Positions 26,082-35,378 of a DNA stretch of 61,615 bases are shown here, in pieces. How positions within the stretch are numbered: the stretch's first letter is position 1; every line of letters begins with the position of its first letter. This stretch comes from JAFGUF01 sp040883315 (GTDB lineage: Bacteria; Bacillota; Clostridia; Christensenellales; UMGS416). Below the pieces are notes generated by a model. That model did not search any database and had not been told where the DNA came from. It saw nothing but the letters and a program-made list of their open reading frames with translations. Location of the stretch: positions 1 through 61,615 of the forward strand of contig JBFLKU010000022.1 of the NCBI GenBank assembly GCA_040883315.1, given 5' to 3'. The position numbers were made by a program, and so were the translations under genes.

Positions 26082-27124
26082 TATTTATATTCTTCGTTGT
26101 ACTGGTCGGCTAATTTATTTACTACAGACATTACATCTGTGTCAATTCCCTGTTCCTTTAGGCTGGCTACAAAGTTGTCCTGAATAGGCATAACCTTTTC
26201 AATCCAAATTGATGCCTCTTCACCTGAAAGTTCTATTATTTCTATTCCTTGCTCGTTAACAGCCCAGTCCAGCGCTGTTTCATTCTGCATATCCCAAAGA
26301 CCGATGCCCACTTCTTCGTAGAAATCAGCTGTGGTATCCAATACGATTTTTTGCAAATCTTTAGGTAATGAATTCCATGTATCTAAATTCATTGTTACAA
26401 AGAATAATGTATTATATAGGAAAGGTGTGCGTGTCAGATATTTTGTTACTTCTGCATGGTTCCATCCCTTTAGTACTTCAATTGGAGATAGATTGCCTTT
26501 TACTATTCCCTTTGATAGTGCTTCATAGGTGTCTGATTGGGGCATACCCACCGGGATTCCGCCTAATGCTTCAATGGTTTGTGCACTCAGTCCTGTTGCT
26601 CTTATTTCCATACCTTGAAGATCATCCAGTGTCGTTATAGGCTCAACCGTGAACAAATCTCCCGGGCCTGTTGCTATAACCATCAGAAGCTTTGTGTCCT
26701 GTACTTCATCTGGGTTCAGCTCTTGGATACCTTCCCATGCTACCTTGCTAGCTACCTTTGAATTGTTGTATGTAACACCCGGTAGTTCAAATGCCTCCAG
26801 CACCGGGAAACGACCTCTGGTGTATGAAAAGCATGATAGGCCAATATCTGCAACACCTGTTTCAACGCCGTTGTATGTGTCTGCTGCTCCCAGCAAAGTG
26901 CCGCCCGGATAGCTTGTGATTTTCACTCTGCCGTCTGTAGCTTCACCAATAGCCTCTATCCAGCCCTGAACAAATACTGTTTCAGCTGGGTGAGTTGATG
27001 GGAAAAAGTGTGCTAAGTCCAGTTCATAGACTTCCTGCTCTGCGCTTTTGCATGATGCTAAAGATGCTATCAAAACAATTGCCAAAACCAATGCTACTAC
27101 GTTCTTCTTCTTTAAAAACTGCAT
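26081..27124 (-). CDS. dctP: TRAP transporter substrate-binding lipoprotein (DctP)
   Basis: A 347-residue lipoprotein with lipobox LASC (Cys25), anchored to the outer face as expected for a monoderm bacterium. DctP features include HFFPSTHPAET, the GVETGVADIG segment, and MEIRATG around residue 177, where the arginine normally pairs with the substrate carboxylate. The ligand is therefore some carboxylate; which one cannot be told. It is the first gene of dctPQM, driven by a perfect promoter and a leader of about 135 bases. Confidence 0.92.
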   Translation of the reverse strand: MQFLKKKNVVALVLAIVLIASLASCKSAEQEVYELDLAHFFPSTHPAETVFVQGWIEAIGEATDGRVKITSYPGGTLLGAADTYNGVETGVADIGLSCFSYTRGRFPVLEAFELPGVTYNNSKVASKVAWEGIQELNPDEVQDTKLLMVIATGPGDLFTVEPITTLDDLQGMEIRATGLSAQTIEALGGIPVGMPQSDTYEALSKGIVKGNLSPIEVLKGWNHAEVTKYLTRTPFLYNTLFFVTMNLDTWNSLPKDLQKIVLDTTADFYEEVGIGLWDMQNETALDWAVNEQGIEIIELSGEEASIWIEKVMPIQDNFVASLKEQGIDTDVMSVVNKLADQYNEEYK

Positions 27125-27265
27125 AAAAAAATACTCCCTTTATTTATTTTATGGACAGCCAAAATAATACAAAAATAAAGGAAATACATCTATATATTCC
27201 ATGCTACCATTCTACATATTTTGAAATATCCATACTACAAAAGCCACCAAAAATGACTTAAAAAG

Positions 27266-27294
27266 ATTATATACTTTTTGATATTTTATGTCAA
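27266..27294 (-). promoter_or_regulatory. Perfect consensus promoter of dctPQM
   Basis: TTGACA, a 17-bp spacer and TATAAT on the minus strand. The predicted start leaves a leader of about 135 bases before dctP in which no known RNA element was recognised. Confidence 0.85.
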
Positions 27295-27396
27295 TAAATA
27301 GATAAATCACAGCATACTATTCGTATTTAATGCACAAATATTTGCTCCACATACTTCAAATATCAAATTACTGATTTAAATATATGTAAAAAGTGA
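27295..27396. other. Intergenic stretch between dctP and T-box promoters, nothing seen
   Basis: This A+T-rich part of the 660-base dctP-trpB gap has no ORF with a ribosome site and no recognisable structure. Confidence 0.55.
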
Positions 27397-27425
27397 TTGA
27401 CATTATACATAAAAAGTAGTAACCT
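27397..27425 (+). promoter_or_regulatory. Probable promoter of the T-box leader
   Basis: A perfect -35 TTGACA, a 17-bp spacer and a poor -10 TAACCT. The -10 weakens the call. Confidence 0.5.
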
Positions 27426-27431
27426 ATTGGT

Positions 27432-27715
27432 AATTATTTCACATATCAAATCGAGGATTAAGAAAAGTAAATTTTATACCGGCTTCTAGAGAGCTGCAGG
27501 TGGTGGAAATGCAGCAGCAAAGGATGAAATTGAATGGTCTTATGAGAGCAGAGCAAAAGCATTATTGTTAGTAGTATCTGACGGCAATCACCCGTTATAG
27601 TGATACCATATAAATAAGTATGGAATGAGCGGATTAGTAATTACTAATCAAATTAGGTGGTACCGCAGGAAGCAACTCTTGTCCTATAGATGGATGAGGG
27701 TTTTTATTTTACCCA
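27432..27715 (+). ncRNA. Trp-specific T-box leader of trpB
   Basis: The conserved T-box AGGTGGTACCGC (27655-27666) is present, and upstream Stem I shows AG-bulge and distal loop signatures (AGAGAGCTGCAGGTGGTGGAAATGCAG). In the Specifier Loop position GAATGGTCTTATGAGAGCAG gives codon TGG at 27535-27537, so the RNA reads uncharged tRNA-Trp. Starvation for tryptophan should switch on trpB. The downstream terminator is annotated separately. Confidence 0.92.
27675..27710 (+). terminator. T-box regulated terminator
   Basis: ACTCTTGTCC pairs (with G-U pairs) with GGATGAGGGT, followed by TTTTATTTT. It competes with the antiterminator formed by the T-box sequence. Confidence 0.8.
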
Positions 27716-27784
27716 AATTAGAAAAGTTTTCTTTCTATAAGGAAAGAATTTAATAAAATAGATTAGACATAAGGAGACTAGAAA

Positions 27785-29014
27785 ATGTTAGAAAAGAATG
27801 TTGATTTTGCGGTTTATACTAAGACAACTCCAACAAAAGACGGATATTTTGGAAAATACGGCGGTGCTTTTATTCCTCCTCAATTAGTTGAAGAGTTCGA
27901 AAGAATATCCACAGCATATCAGGCAATATGCAAAAGCTCAAAGTTCATCCACGAGCTCAGACGTATCAGAAAAGAGTTTCAAGGACGTCCTACTCCAGTT
28001 GGACATTGTGAAAGGCTTTCAAACTCCATAGGCAACTGCCAAATTTATTTAAAGCGCGAAGACCTAAACCACACTGGTGCACATAAGCTGAACCACTGCA
28101 TGGGCGAAGGACTGCTGGCAAAATATTTGGGCAAAACAAAAATCATTGCTGAAACAGGCGCAGGACAGCACGGAGTGGCACTGGCAACAGCAGCTGCATA
28201 TTTCGGACTGGAATGCGACATATACATGGGCGAGGTGGACATAGCCAAGCAGGCACCTAATGTAGCACGCATGAAACTGCTGGGAACAAAAGTTATTCCT
28301 GTATCTCACGGATTAAAAACCCTTAAAGAGGCTGTTGATGCAGCATTTGAAGCATACATGGGCGAATTTGAAAACACTATCTATTGCATAGGCTCAGTTG
28401 TTGGCCCTCATCCATTCCCAATGATGGTTCGTGATTTCCAATCAGTAGTTGGCATAGAGGCAAGAGAGCAATTTATGGATATGACTGGTGAACTGCCGGA
28501 TGCTGTGGTTGCATGTGTAGGCGGCGGCTCAAATGCTGCAGGCATTATGACAGCATTTTTGAACGATCCTGTTAAACTATATGGCGTAGAGCCTCTTGGC
28601 ATAGGTACAAAGGTGGGTGAACATGCAGCCAGCCTGACATACGGTAAAGAAGGCGTTATGCATGGCTTCAATTCCATTATGCTACAAAATGAAAAGGGAG
28701 AGCCAGATCCTGTATATTCAGTAGCCAGCGGGCTTGACTATCCATCAGTTGGCCCAGAGCATGCATACCTGAAGGAATTGGGTCGTGTAGAATACAAGAC
28801 AGCAACAGATGACGAAACAATAGATGCATTCTCAAAGCTATCTAAGCTGGAGGGAATAATTCCTGCTCTAGAGAGTGCCCACGCCGTTGCATACGCTATG
28901 AAGCTGGCAAAAGAAATGGGAACAGGCTCAATATTGGTCAACTGCTCAGGTCGCGGTGACAAAGATTTAGATTACGTAATAGAAAACTATGGTGATAGAC
29001 TAGGCATAAAATAA
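27785..29014 (+). CDS. trpB: Tryptophan synthase beta chain (stand-alone)
   Basis: A 409-residue PLP enzyme that joins indole and serine to tryptophan. The PLP lysine is in HTGAHKLN (canonical HTGAHKIN). The ETGAGQHG loop, GSVVGPHPFPMMVRDFQ and the phosphate-binding GGGSNA loop are all present, so it is the TrpB1 type. No trpA or other trp gene is adjacent and the gene ends in a terminator. With a Trp T-box leader, the likely job is making tryptophan from scavenged indole. AAGGAG lies seven bases before the ATG. Confidence 0.95.
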   Translation: MLEKNVDFAVYTKTTPTKDGYFGKYGGAFIPPQLVEEFERISTAYQAICKSSKFIHELRRIRKEFQGRPTPVGHCERLSNSIGNCQIYLKREDLNHTGAHKLNHCMGEGLLAKYLGKTKIIAETGAGQHGVALATAAAYFGLECDIYMGEVDIAKQAPNVARMKLLGTKVIPVSHGLKTLKEAVDAAFEAYMGEFENTIYCIGSVVGPHPFPMMVRDFQSVVGIEAREQFMDMTGELPDAVVACVGGGSNAAGIMTAFLNDPVKLYGVEPLGIGTKVGEHAASLTYGKEGVMHGFNSIMLQNEKGEPDPVYSVASGLDYPSVGPEHAYLKELGRVEYKTATDDETIDAFSKLSKLEGIIPALESAHAVAYAMKLAKEMGTGSILVNCSGRGDKDLDYVIENYGDRLGIK

Positions 29015-29033
29015 TAAATATCGTGTTTTTTTG

Positions 29034-29072
29034 AAATAGCTGCATTATTGATTAATGCGGCTATTTTTTCAT
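29034..29072 (+). terminator. Intrinsic terminator of trpB
   Basis: AATAGCTGCATTA pairs with TAATGCGGCTATT, followed by TTTTTC. Confidence 0.85.
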
Positions 29073-29168
29073 TTATCAAACTTATTCTTGCTTTTACATT
29101 TTAAATTAAATATAATAATTACATATTGTTAATTAAATGCCATATAATTCTACAGAGTAGGAGGATTT

Positions 29169-29297
29169 ATGAGAAAAGGAAGAAAAGTGATAATGGGTAT
29201 AATGATTGCCATACTCGTTATAGAGGTGGTGGTATATCTGAATGTATTGGGTATAATAAATTTGGACATACTTTCAGAAACATTCCTGAACAAGTAA
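29169..29297 (+). CDS. Small single-pass membrane protein, 42 residues
   Basis: A strong GTAGGAGGA ribosome site lies five bases before an ATG that opens a 42-codon frame. The product has a basic N-terminus (MRKGRKV), one hydrophobic helix of about 20 residues and a short polar tail ending ETFLNK. A longer overlapping frame starting 43 bases earlier lacks a ribosome site and looks non-coding. It lies alone between trpB and the next membrane protein. No family is recognised. Confidence 0.65.
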   Translation: MRKGRKVIMGIMIAILVIEVVVYLNVLGIINLDILSETFLNK

Positions 29298-29513
29298 TAT
29301 TTATATTTGATATACCAAATAATACGCAAGCAACTAATACTTTTAAAATTCTCTAACTATGTTTTTAATATTTAGTTATTTTTATAGACTAAATATACAT
29401 ATTCCTTCAAATTTGTTGACAGTCTAGTATTCAGTCAATATAATGCAGATAAACACTATAAACCTAAGTTTAATGTTTATTTCTATAAAGTATATATAAA
29501 AAGGGGAACAAAT

Positions 29514-30212
29514 ATGCCAGAACAATTAGCAAAATGGATTGAGGTAATATTCGATATATCTTACCTGATCACTGTATGGACAATCACTGCACTTATGTTT
29601 AAAAACAGAAGCAAGCTTTCACCTGAAAATAAGTCTTTAGGAATGCTATTTATTCTAGCATTTTTCTTTTTAGCAATAGGTGATACGGGACACGTGGGGT
29701 TCAGAGTGCCTGCACTATTAATGGGCGGAATAGATGCAAATGCCAAACTAGTTGGAATAGGTTCACTGGCTACTGCTATCATGATAACTTTCTTCTATAT
29801 GATAATCGCAGAAATCTGGAGAGTTCGCTTTGACAAAAAAAGAAATTTCTTATGGTGGTTTCTGATGGCTGTAGGCGTTGTCAGACTTGTAATAATGGCA
29901 TTCCCTCAAAACAACTGGCTGAAGCATACAGTCACACTTGGATGGAATCTGGCCAGAAACATCCCACTGATGGTACAAGGCCTAGTGGTGGCAGTCGCAC
30001 TTTTAGTATGCGGAATAAGGCAAAAAGATAAATTTCCAAAATCAATAAGTGTAATGATATTCATATCATATGCTTTCTATTTCCCGGTAGTGTTTTTCTC
30101 AAGACAGATTCCTATTCTGGGAATGCTGATGATACCAAAGACTCTAGCATATGTGGCTGTAGCTGTTATTGCATATATAGTGCTTTTCAAAAGAGAAGCA
30201 GTGGAAAAATAG
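29514..30212 (+). CDS. Seven-helix hypothetical membrane protein
   Basis: A 232-residue protein with about seven hydrophobic helices. It has charged or polar residues within helices (GDTGHVGFR near residue 58) that could bind a ligand or ion. The N-terminal ISYLITVWTITALM and the late FISYAFYFPVVFFSRQIPILGMLM segments are distinctive, but I do not recognise the family. It is monocistronic with AAGGGG before the ATG and a terminator after. Confidence 0.7.
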   Translation: MPEQLAKWIEVIFDISYLITVWTITALMFKNRSKLSPENKSLGMLFILAFFFLAIGDTGHVGFRVPALLMGGIDANAKLVGIGSLATAIMITFFYMIIAEIWRVRFDKKRNFLWWFLMAVGVVRLVIMAFPQNNWLKHTVTLGWNLARNIPLMVQGLVVAVALLVCGIRQKDKFPKSISVMIFISYAFYFPVVFFSRQIPILGMLMIPKTLAYVAVAVIAYIVLFKREAVEK

Positions 30213-30239
30213 TGATTTTTTATAATAATTGAAATATAA

Positions 30240-30272
30240 TGAGCTCATTTTATGTGAGTTCATTTTTTTGTA
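30240..30272 (+). terminator. Intrinsic terminator of the seven-helix protein gene
   Basis: ATGAGCTCA pairs with TGAGTTCAT, followed by seven T. Confidence 0.75.
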
Positions 30273-30382
30273 CCTGTATTTTAACACTGTGTTTTAATTT
30301 GCAGTATGTCAATAATTGAAAACATTACAAATGAGTGTTATAATATTGTGGGGTTGTTTAAGTCTTTTGGAGGGAATAAATC

Positions 30383-33300
30383 ATGAAATTTACGCTAACA
30401 AAAAAAATATTTATAATATTGCTTTCATTGCTTTTGTGTATGAGTGCCTTGCCGTATTCATATACGCAAAACGAAAAAGTAGCAAAAGCTGAGGTAGTCA
30501 CATCATCCGGGCTTGTTTTTGAAAACGGAAGCATCATCGGATACGAAGGAACATCACCGGTTGTAAATATTCCTGATACCATTAACGGACAGGCTGTTAC
30601 AACTATTGATGGAGCATTTGAGAGCAACGATATTATAACATCTGTCACAATACCGGAAGGCGTGACACAGATTTTAGGCTCTTCCTTTTTATGGTGCGAA
30701 AATCTGCAGGCATTATCGATACCTTCCACAGTAACTAAAATAGAACCTACAGCAATAGGAAACTGCCCAAAGCTGACAGTAACTTTATCTGAATTAAATA
30801 CTTCATTTATTCTTGGAGCAGATGGAGTTTTATACAACGCTGACCAAAGCCAGCTTATTCTATACCTGCCAAAAAACACAGCGACTTCTTTTACAGTCCC
30901 AACCACTGTAACAACAATATATGACTATGCATTTGCATACTCTAGCAGTCTTTCAACAGTAGCTATTCCGGCTGAAACCATAAGTATAGGAGCTGGGGCA
31001 TTTCATTCATGTTCCTCTTTGCAGTCCATAGCAGTTGACGGAGCAAACCCAAATTATGTATCTACAAGCGGTGTGTTGCTTTCCAAGTCTTCAACAACAC
31101 TTATATCATACCCTGCAAACAGATCAGGTACAGACTATACTATCGCAAATTCTGTCACCACCTTGGCAGACATTGCGTTTATGGGATGCAAAAACCTAAA
31201 TAATTTGACATTCGGTACTGGAGTGAAGGAAATAAATTCTTCTTTCCATAATGAAAACAGTCTCCAAAATATTATTGTTCCAGAAGGCAATGCAAACTTT
31301 GCATCAATAGACGGCGTTCTTACATCAAAGGATGGAAAGACACTATATTACTATCCTTCAGGAAGAACAGCTGCTGAATACATAGTGCCTGCCGGCATTA
31401 CAATAATCGGCTCTATGGCCTTTACATTCCATTCATATATTCAAAAAGTGACTCTGCATGAAAATGTAGCTACGATTCAAACAATGGCTTTTATAGCCTG
31501 CCCTGCCCTAAAAACATTGATAATACCTGCTGAAAGGACGACATTTGAATTTTTTGCAATAATTCCTGAAGATGGTTTTGGTATATGGGGATATGCATAT
31601 TCAGATTCACAGTCATTCGCAGAGATGTACGGTATTCCTTTCTACACAATGGGGAAAGCCACGGATTGGGAATACACAGATAATGAAAACGGTACATGCG
31701 ATATCACCAAATATAAGGGAACTCTATGGGATGTATTTGTTCCATCTACAATAGATGGTCTTTGGGTCAGCAATGTTTCTGTTACAACATTTGATGGATG
31801 TACAGAAGTAGAATATATCACTTTTTCTGAAGCAATATCATCTATTGATGTATCCAACTCGGATGGAAGCATGTATATGTTTGAAGATTGCATAAGCTTA
31901 AGAGAAGTATATTTTTCTTCTACTGTAAATAATCTAAATTCAAACGGTGCTATTGCAAAGCCTTTCAAAGGCGCAATATCTCTTGTAAACATAATAGTTG
32001 ATGATGGTAACACATCATACTACGATGTAGATGGAGTACTATTTTCCAGCGATAAAACTCTGCTGTGTTATCCCAGCGGGAAAACAGCAAGCACATATAC
32101 TATACCAAATGGCACCAAGGATATTCTCTACACCGCATTTAATAATGTTTACTTAAAAACTGTTACTGTTCCAGGCACTGTAACTGCACTGATAAAAGGT
32201 GCAGAGCCTACCTTCAAAAACAATATAGCAACAGTTTACCTAAATGAAGGCGTTGAAACAGTGGAAGATGTATTTTCTGAAACAACTCCTACTTTCATCT
32301 GTTTCCCAAATACAGCCACATCCATAATGGGCTTTGATGTGAGTGATATACACACTTTCTATGTCTTTGAAGGCTCCGCTGCCCATACATATGCAGTAGA
32401 TAACAGCATTAAATACGTATTCCTATGCCTGGTAACCTTCGATAGCAATGGAGGCACATCTGCGGAATCGCAGGTTGTTCCTGTAGGCTCAAAAGTGTCG
32501 GCACCTTCTGTCACTAAAGAAGGCTTTGTAATTCAAGGCTGGTTTACAGACCCAGAATTGACAAACAGATGGTATTTCAGCACCGATCTGGCAGCCTCCA
32601 GCATGACTCTTTATGCAAAATGGGTTGAAGGATATCCGATTATATATCATATGAACGGCGGCGTGAACAACAAAGCTAACCCAAGCTATTATATTGTAGG
32701 TGAGACTGTAATACTCAAAGATGCCACAAAAGCGAACTATCTGTTTGATGGATGGTACACTGATTCAAGCTGTGCTCTAAAATATAAAACCAGCGCTATT
32801 GAGAAAGACTCAACCGGAGTGGTAGAGCTATGGGCAGACTGGTGGGTAAACAGCGGAACCTCAAGCTCAGGCTCTATAAACAGCTCCACCTTGATTAGCG
32901 AAAGACAGCCGGAAATCACCTATAAGAATTTCCCTAGTTCAGTTTTGTACATGCAGGACAATCAGGAAATTACAGTCACCGGAACTATAGAGATTAAATA
33001 CGGCGACGTAGATGAAATATATGTAGACTATTCCGGCGAAACAACTAAGCTTTATAAATATCAAGAAAACGCAAAACGTATTTCATCATTTAGCTATTCA
33101 CATACATTCAACATTGGTGAAATTGATTACGATTCATCCGATAGCTATAAAATCACGGTTCGTTTGGCTACTATGCAGTACTATATTGAAGTGCTGCCAA
33201 TATACAAATCAACTTTGATGACCGAAGTTGTTGGATCTTATGACGGAATGATATACTTCGGTAACGAAAAGACATATGAACTTCGTGCAATGGCAGTAAG

Positions 33301-33856
33301 CGGCAATTATTTTGAAATAGTCAATGCTACATTCCAAAACCTTAATCCGGAAATATGTGAAATAAAGAATGGCAATATTCTTGTACCAAAGGCTGCAGGA
33401 GTGGCAAAAATACAGACCAAGCTATCACTGGAAGATGGATCAGTGCTTAAATATGAAAATGAGTTTACAATATCAGATAAAACCATAAAAGAGCCTAGCC
33501 GGCTGGAGCGAGAGCTGCAGTGCCAATGCTACGGCAAATACTGCAGCGGCTTCCCAGATGAGGGAATAGACCCCGCATTAATAGAACTGATAGAAAAAAT
33601 AGAAGAAGAAATAGGAAAACCTGTATACATTGTTTCAGGATACAGATGCGAAGAATACAACAAGATATTCGGTGGAAATAAAGACAGCGAGCACGTGCAC
33701 GGAACTGCCGCGGATATATGGGTGAAAGACATGACCATAGATGAGCTTTATGAAATATGCGACATACTGAACGAAAATGGCGGTGTCGGTAAATATTCCG
33801 ACCATATACATATAGATACCAGAGGCGAATATCTGCGCTGGAATGATGAAAACTAA
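30383..33856 (+). CDS. Large secreted BspA-type LRR protein with InlB repeats and M15 peptidase domain
   Basis: A 1157-residue secreted protein. A signal peptide (1-37, ending AKA|EV) is followed by two blocks of BspA-like leucine-rich repeats (about 50-410 and 430-680), with spacer units of the form DGVLxSKDxxTLxYYPSG then a TIP-type repeat. Two InlB B-repeats (Listeria-Bacteroides) lie at about 682-765 and 766-832. A Ser-rich linker and a region of unknown fold span about 840-1035. The last 115 residues are a zinc D,D-carboxypeptidase-like M15 domain with SGYRCEEYN, SEHVHGTAADIWV and HIHID. The peptidase may crop or bind wall peptide at the surface. GGAGGG precedes the ATG; a lipoprotein gene follows after 17 bases. 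Confidence 0.87.
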   Translation: MKFTLTKKIFIILLSLLLCMSALPYSYTQNEKVAKAEVVTSSGLVFENGSIIGYEGTSPVVNIPDTINGQAVTTIDGAFESNDIITSVTIPEGVTQILGSSFLWCENLQALSIPSTVTKIEPTAIGNCPKLTVTLSELNTSFILGADGVLYNADQSQLILYLPKNTATSFTVPTTVTTIYDYAFAYSSSLSTVAIPAETISIGAGAFHSCSSLQSIAVDGANPNYVSTSGVLLSKSSTTLISYPANRSGTDYTIANSVTTLADIAFMGCKNLNNLTFGTGVKEINSSFHNENSLQNIIVPEGNANFASIDGVLTSKDGKTLYYYPSGRTAAEYIVPAGITIIGSMAFTFHSYIQKVTLHENVATIQTMAFIACPALKTLIIPAERTTFEFFAIIPEDGFGIWGYAYSDSQSFAEMYGIPFYTMGKATDWEYTDNENGTCDITKYKGTLWDVFVPSTIDGLWVSNVSVTTFDGCTEVEYITFSEAISSIDVSNSDGSMYMFEDCISLREVYFSSTVNNLNSNGAIAKPFKGAISLVNIIVDDGNTSYYDVDGVLFSSDKTLLCYPSGKTASTYTIPNGTKDILYTAFNNVYLKTVTVPGTVTALIKGAEPTFKNNIATVYLNEGVETVEDVFSETTPTFICFPNTATSIMGFDVSDIHTFYVFEGSAAHTYAVDNSIKYVFLCLVTFDSNGGTSAESQVVPVGSKVSAPSVTKEGFVIQGWFTDPELTNRWYFSTDLAASSMTLYAKWVEGYPIIYHMNGGVNNKANPSYYIVGETVILKDATKANYLFDGWYTDSSCALKYKTSAIEKDSTGVVELWADWWVNSGTSSSGSINSSTLISERQPEITYKNFPSSVLYMQDNQEITVTGTIEIKYGDVDEIYVDYSGETTKLYKYQENAKRISSFSYSHTFNIGEIDYDSSDSYKITVRLATMQYYIEVLPIYKSTLMTEVVGSYDGMIYFGNEKTYELRAMAVSGNYFEIVNATFQNLNPEICEIKNGNILVPKAAGVAKIQTKLSLEDGSVLKYENEFTISDKTIKEPSRLERELQCQCYGKYCSGFPDEGIDPALIELIEKIEEEIGKPVYIVSGYRCEEYNKIFGGNKDSEHVHGTAADIWVKDMTIDELYEICDILNENGGVGKYSDHIHIDTRGEYLRWNDEN

Positions 33857-33873
33857 GCATAGGGAGAAGAGAT

Positions 33874-34470
33874 TTGATAAATAGAAAAATAGTGACGGGC
33901 ATCTTAATAGCTGGAATTTTTATTTCTGTTTTTTGGGGGACTGCCTGCACCAAGCCAGAAATAGAAAACATTGCAGTAGGTACGCCTGCTATAAGTGCCG
34001 AGCCTACCCCCTCCACAACACCAAAAATTGAAATTTCAGAAGATGACACACAAGATACGTTAATCTATCTAGGCTTTGATGCACTACTCGACTACTTAAC
34101 AAGCAGTCAGTATAACTACACAATGATTTCCATACAGGAGTTTTTCAATTCACTGTACCAATCAAATATAAGGAAGTATGCTTTTACACAATATAAAAGC
34201 ATAAACACTAATTTGCTTAACGAAAAATGCATGTTTGCAAATGATGAAGAAACCAAAGTTCCATTCAATATGTTTGCAGAAATCTATGCCGGCAATGAAG
34301 CGGAATATAAATTTATTTTGGATGAAGAAACAGTAGAAGTTGCGGACTATAACTACAGAATGAACGTTGATCTATATGTTTCAGGTGAAAAAGCTAAATC
34401 TTTTCTTTTCATCATAAATAAGAAAACACTTCAGCTAAAAATAAAAGAATCAGAAACTCAACAGCCTTGA
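33874..34470 (+). CDS. Small hypothetical lipoprotein with TTG start
   Basis: A 198-residue lipoprotein with lipobox GTAC (Cys25), a Pro/Thr/Ser-rich linker (ISAEPTPSTTPK) and a mixed alpha/beta domain of about 140 residues with no recognised family. The start is TTG, with GGGAGAAG seven bases upstream; no ATG fits. It follows the giant LRR-M15 protein gene by 17 bases, so the two are probably co-expressed and exported together. Confidence 0.7.
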   Translation: MINRKIVTGILIAGIFISVFWGTACTKPEIENIAVGTPAISAEPTPSTTPKIEISEDDTQDTLIYLGFDALLDYLTSSQYNYTMISIQEFFNSLYQSNIRKYAFTQYKSINTNLLNEKCMFANDEETKVPFNMFAEIYAGNEAEYKFILDEETVEVADYNYRMNVDLYVSGEKAKSFLFIINKKTLQLKIKESETQQP

Positions 34471-34492
34471 TATTTCAAGGCTGTTATATTAA
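34460..34492 (+). terminator. Hairpin at the end of the LRR-M15 operon
   Basis: AACAGCCTTGA pairs perfectly with TCAAGGCTGTT (11 bp) over the stop codon. The tail is A+T-rich but not a clean T run. Confidence 0.65.
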
Positions 34493-34529
34493 AATTAACA
34501 AATAAATATCCAAATGAAAGAGAAGCCCT

Positions 34530-35378
34530 GTGAATACCATAAGACATATAAATTCTGATGAAATCTATAATGCAGTTTATAATCTTTTTCTAGAAAGCTG
34601 TGTTTTCCCGGATGAAAAGCTAGAAGAGTTTTTGCAAAACGCAAAAAAAGCAGAAACCACACCTCACGCTGTTGAGATTTTCAGCCAGCTCATCGAAAAC
34701 ATTTCAATAGCTAGCGAAAAAAACATACCTCTTTGTCAAGACACGGGTATGGCTGTAGTGTTTGTAGAAATCGGTCAGGATGTGCACATCGATGGAGAAT
34801 ATATAGAAGACTCCATTAATAAAGCGGTTAAGGATGCATATACAGACGGTAAATTCAGAATGTCGGTTTTAAGCGCAATCCACAGAAAAAACACACAAAA
34901 TAATACTCCCGCCGTAATACACACCAGCATAGTGAAAGGCGACCGTATAAAAATATCAGTAGCGCCAAAAGGATTTGGCAGCGAAAATATGTCAAAAATT
35001 AAGATGCTCACTCCTTCTAATGGACTCGATGGTATAAAGGAATTTATTATCGATACCGTGAAATCCGCAGGGGGAAATCCATGCCCTCCCATATCGCTGG
35101 GTATAGGAATAGGCGGCACATTCGAGCTGTCAGCGCTAAATGCAAAAAAGGCTTTGCTTCGCCCTCTGGGAAAATTCTCGGATGATAAAGAAATAGCTGA
35201 ACTTGAAAAAGAAATGCTGGATAAAATCAATTCCCTAGGTATAGGACCCATGGGATTGGGCGGAAATACTACAGCTCTGGCAGTAAATATAATTGAACAT
35301 CCCACTCATTTAGCAGGGCTGCCTGTGGCAATAAATATCCAGTGCCACTGTGTCAGGCATAAGGAGGCTGTGATATAA
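34530..35378 (+). CDS. Fumarate hydratase class I, alpha subunit
   Basis: A 282-residue subunit of the oxygen-sensitive [4Fe-4S] class I hydratase that interconverts fumarate and malate. Cluster cysteines sit in CQDTG (near residue 70), PCPP (near 190) and CHCVRH (near 274). The GTG start is chosen by family alignment, because an upstream in-frame ATG is absent; the ribosome site is weak (GAGAAG). The beta subunit overlaps the end by one base. Close relatives include tartrate dehydratase, so the exact diacid is inferred. Confidence 0.9.
   Translation: MNTIRHINSDEIYNAVYNLFLESCVFPDEKLEEFLQNAKKAETTPHAVEIFSQLIENISIASEKNIPLCQDTGMAVVFVEIGQDVHIDGEYIEDSINKAVKDAYTDGKFRMSVLSAIHRKNTQNNTPAVIHTSIVKGDRIKISVAPKGFGSENMSKIKMLTPSNGLDGIKEFIIDTVKSAGGNPCPPISLGIGIGGTFELSALNAKKALLRPLGKFSDDKEIAELEKEMLDKINSLGIGPMGLGGNTTALAVNIIEHPTHLAGLPVAINIQCHCVRHKEAVI

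Noticed and set aside
29126..29356. A 76-codon frame overlapping the 42-codon small membrane protein
   Set aside because: It has no ribosome site and a composition unlike a real protein; the 42-codon frame has an excellent site.
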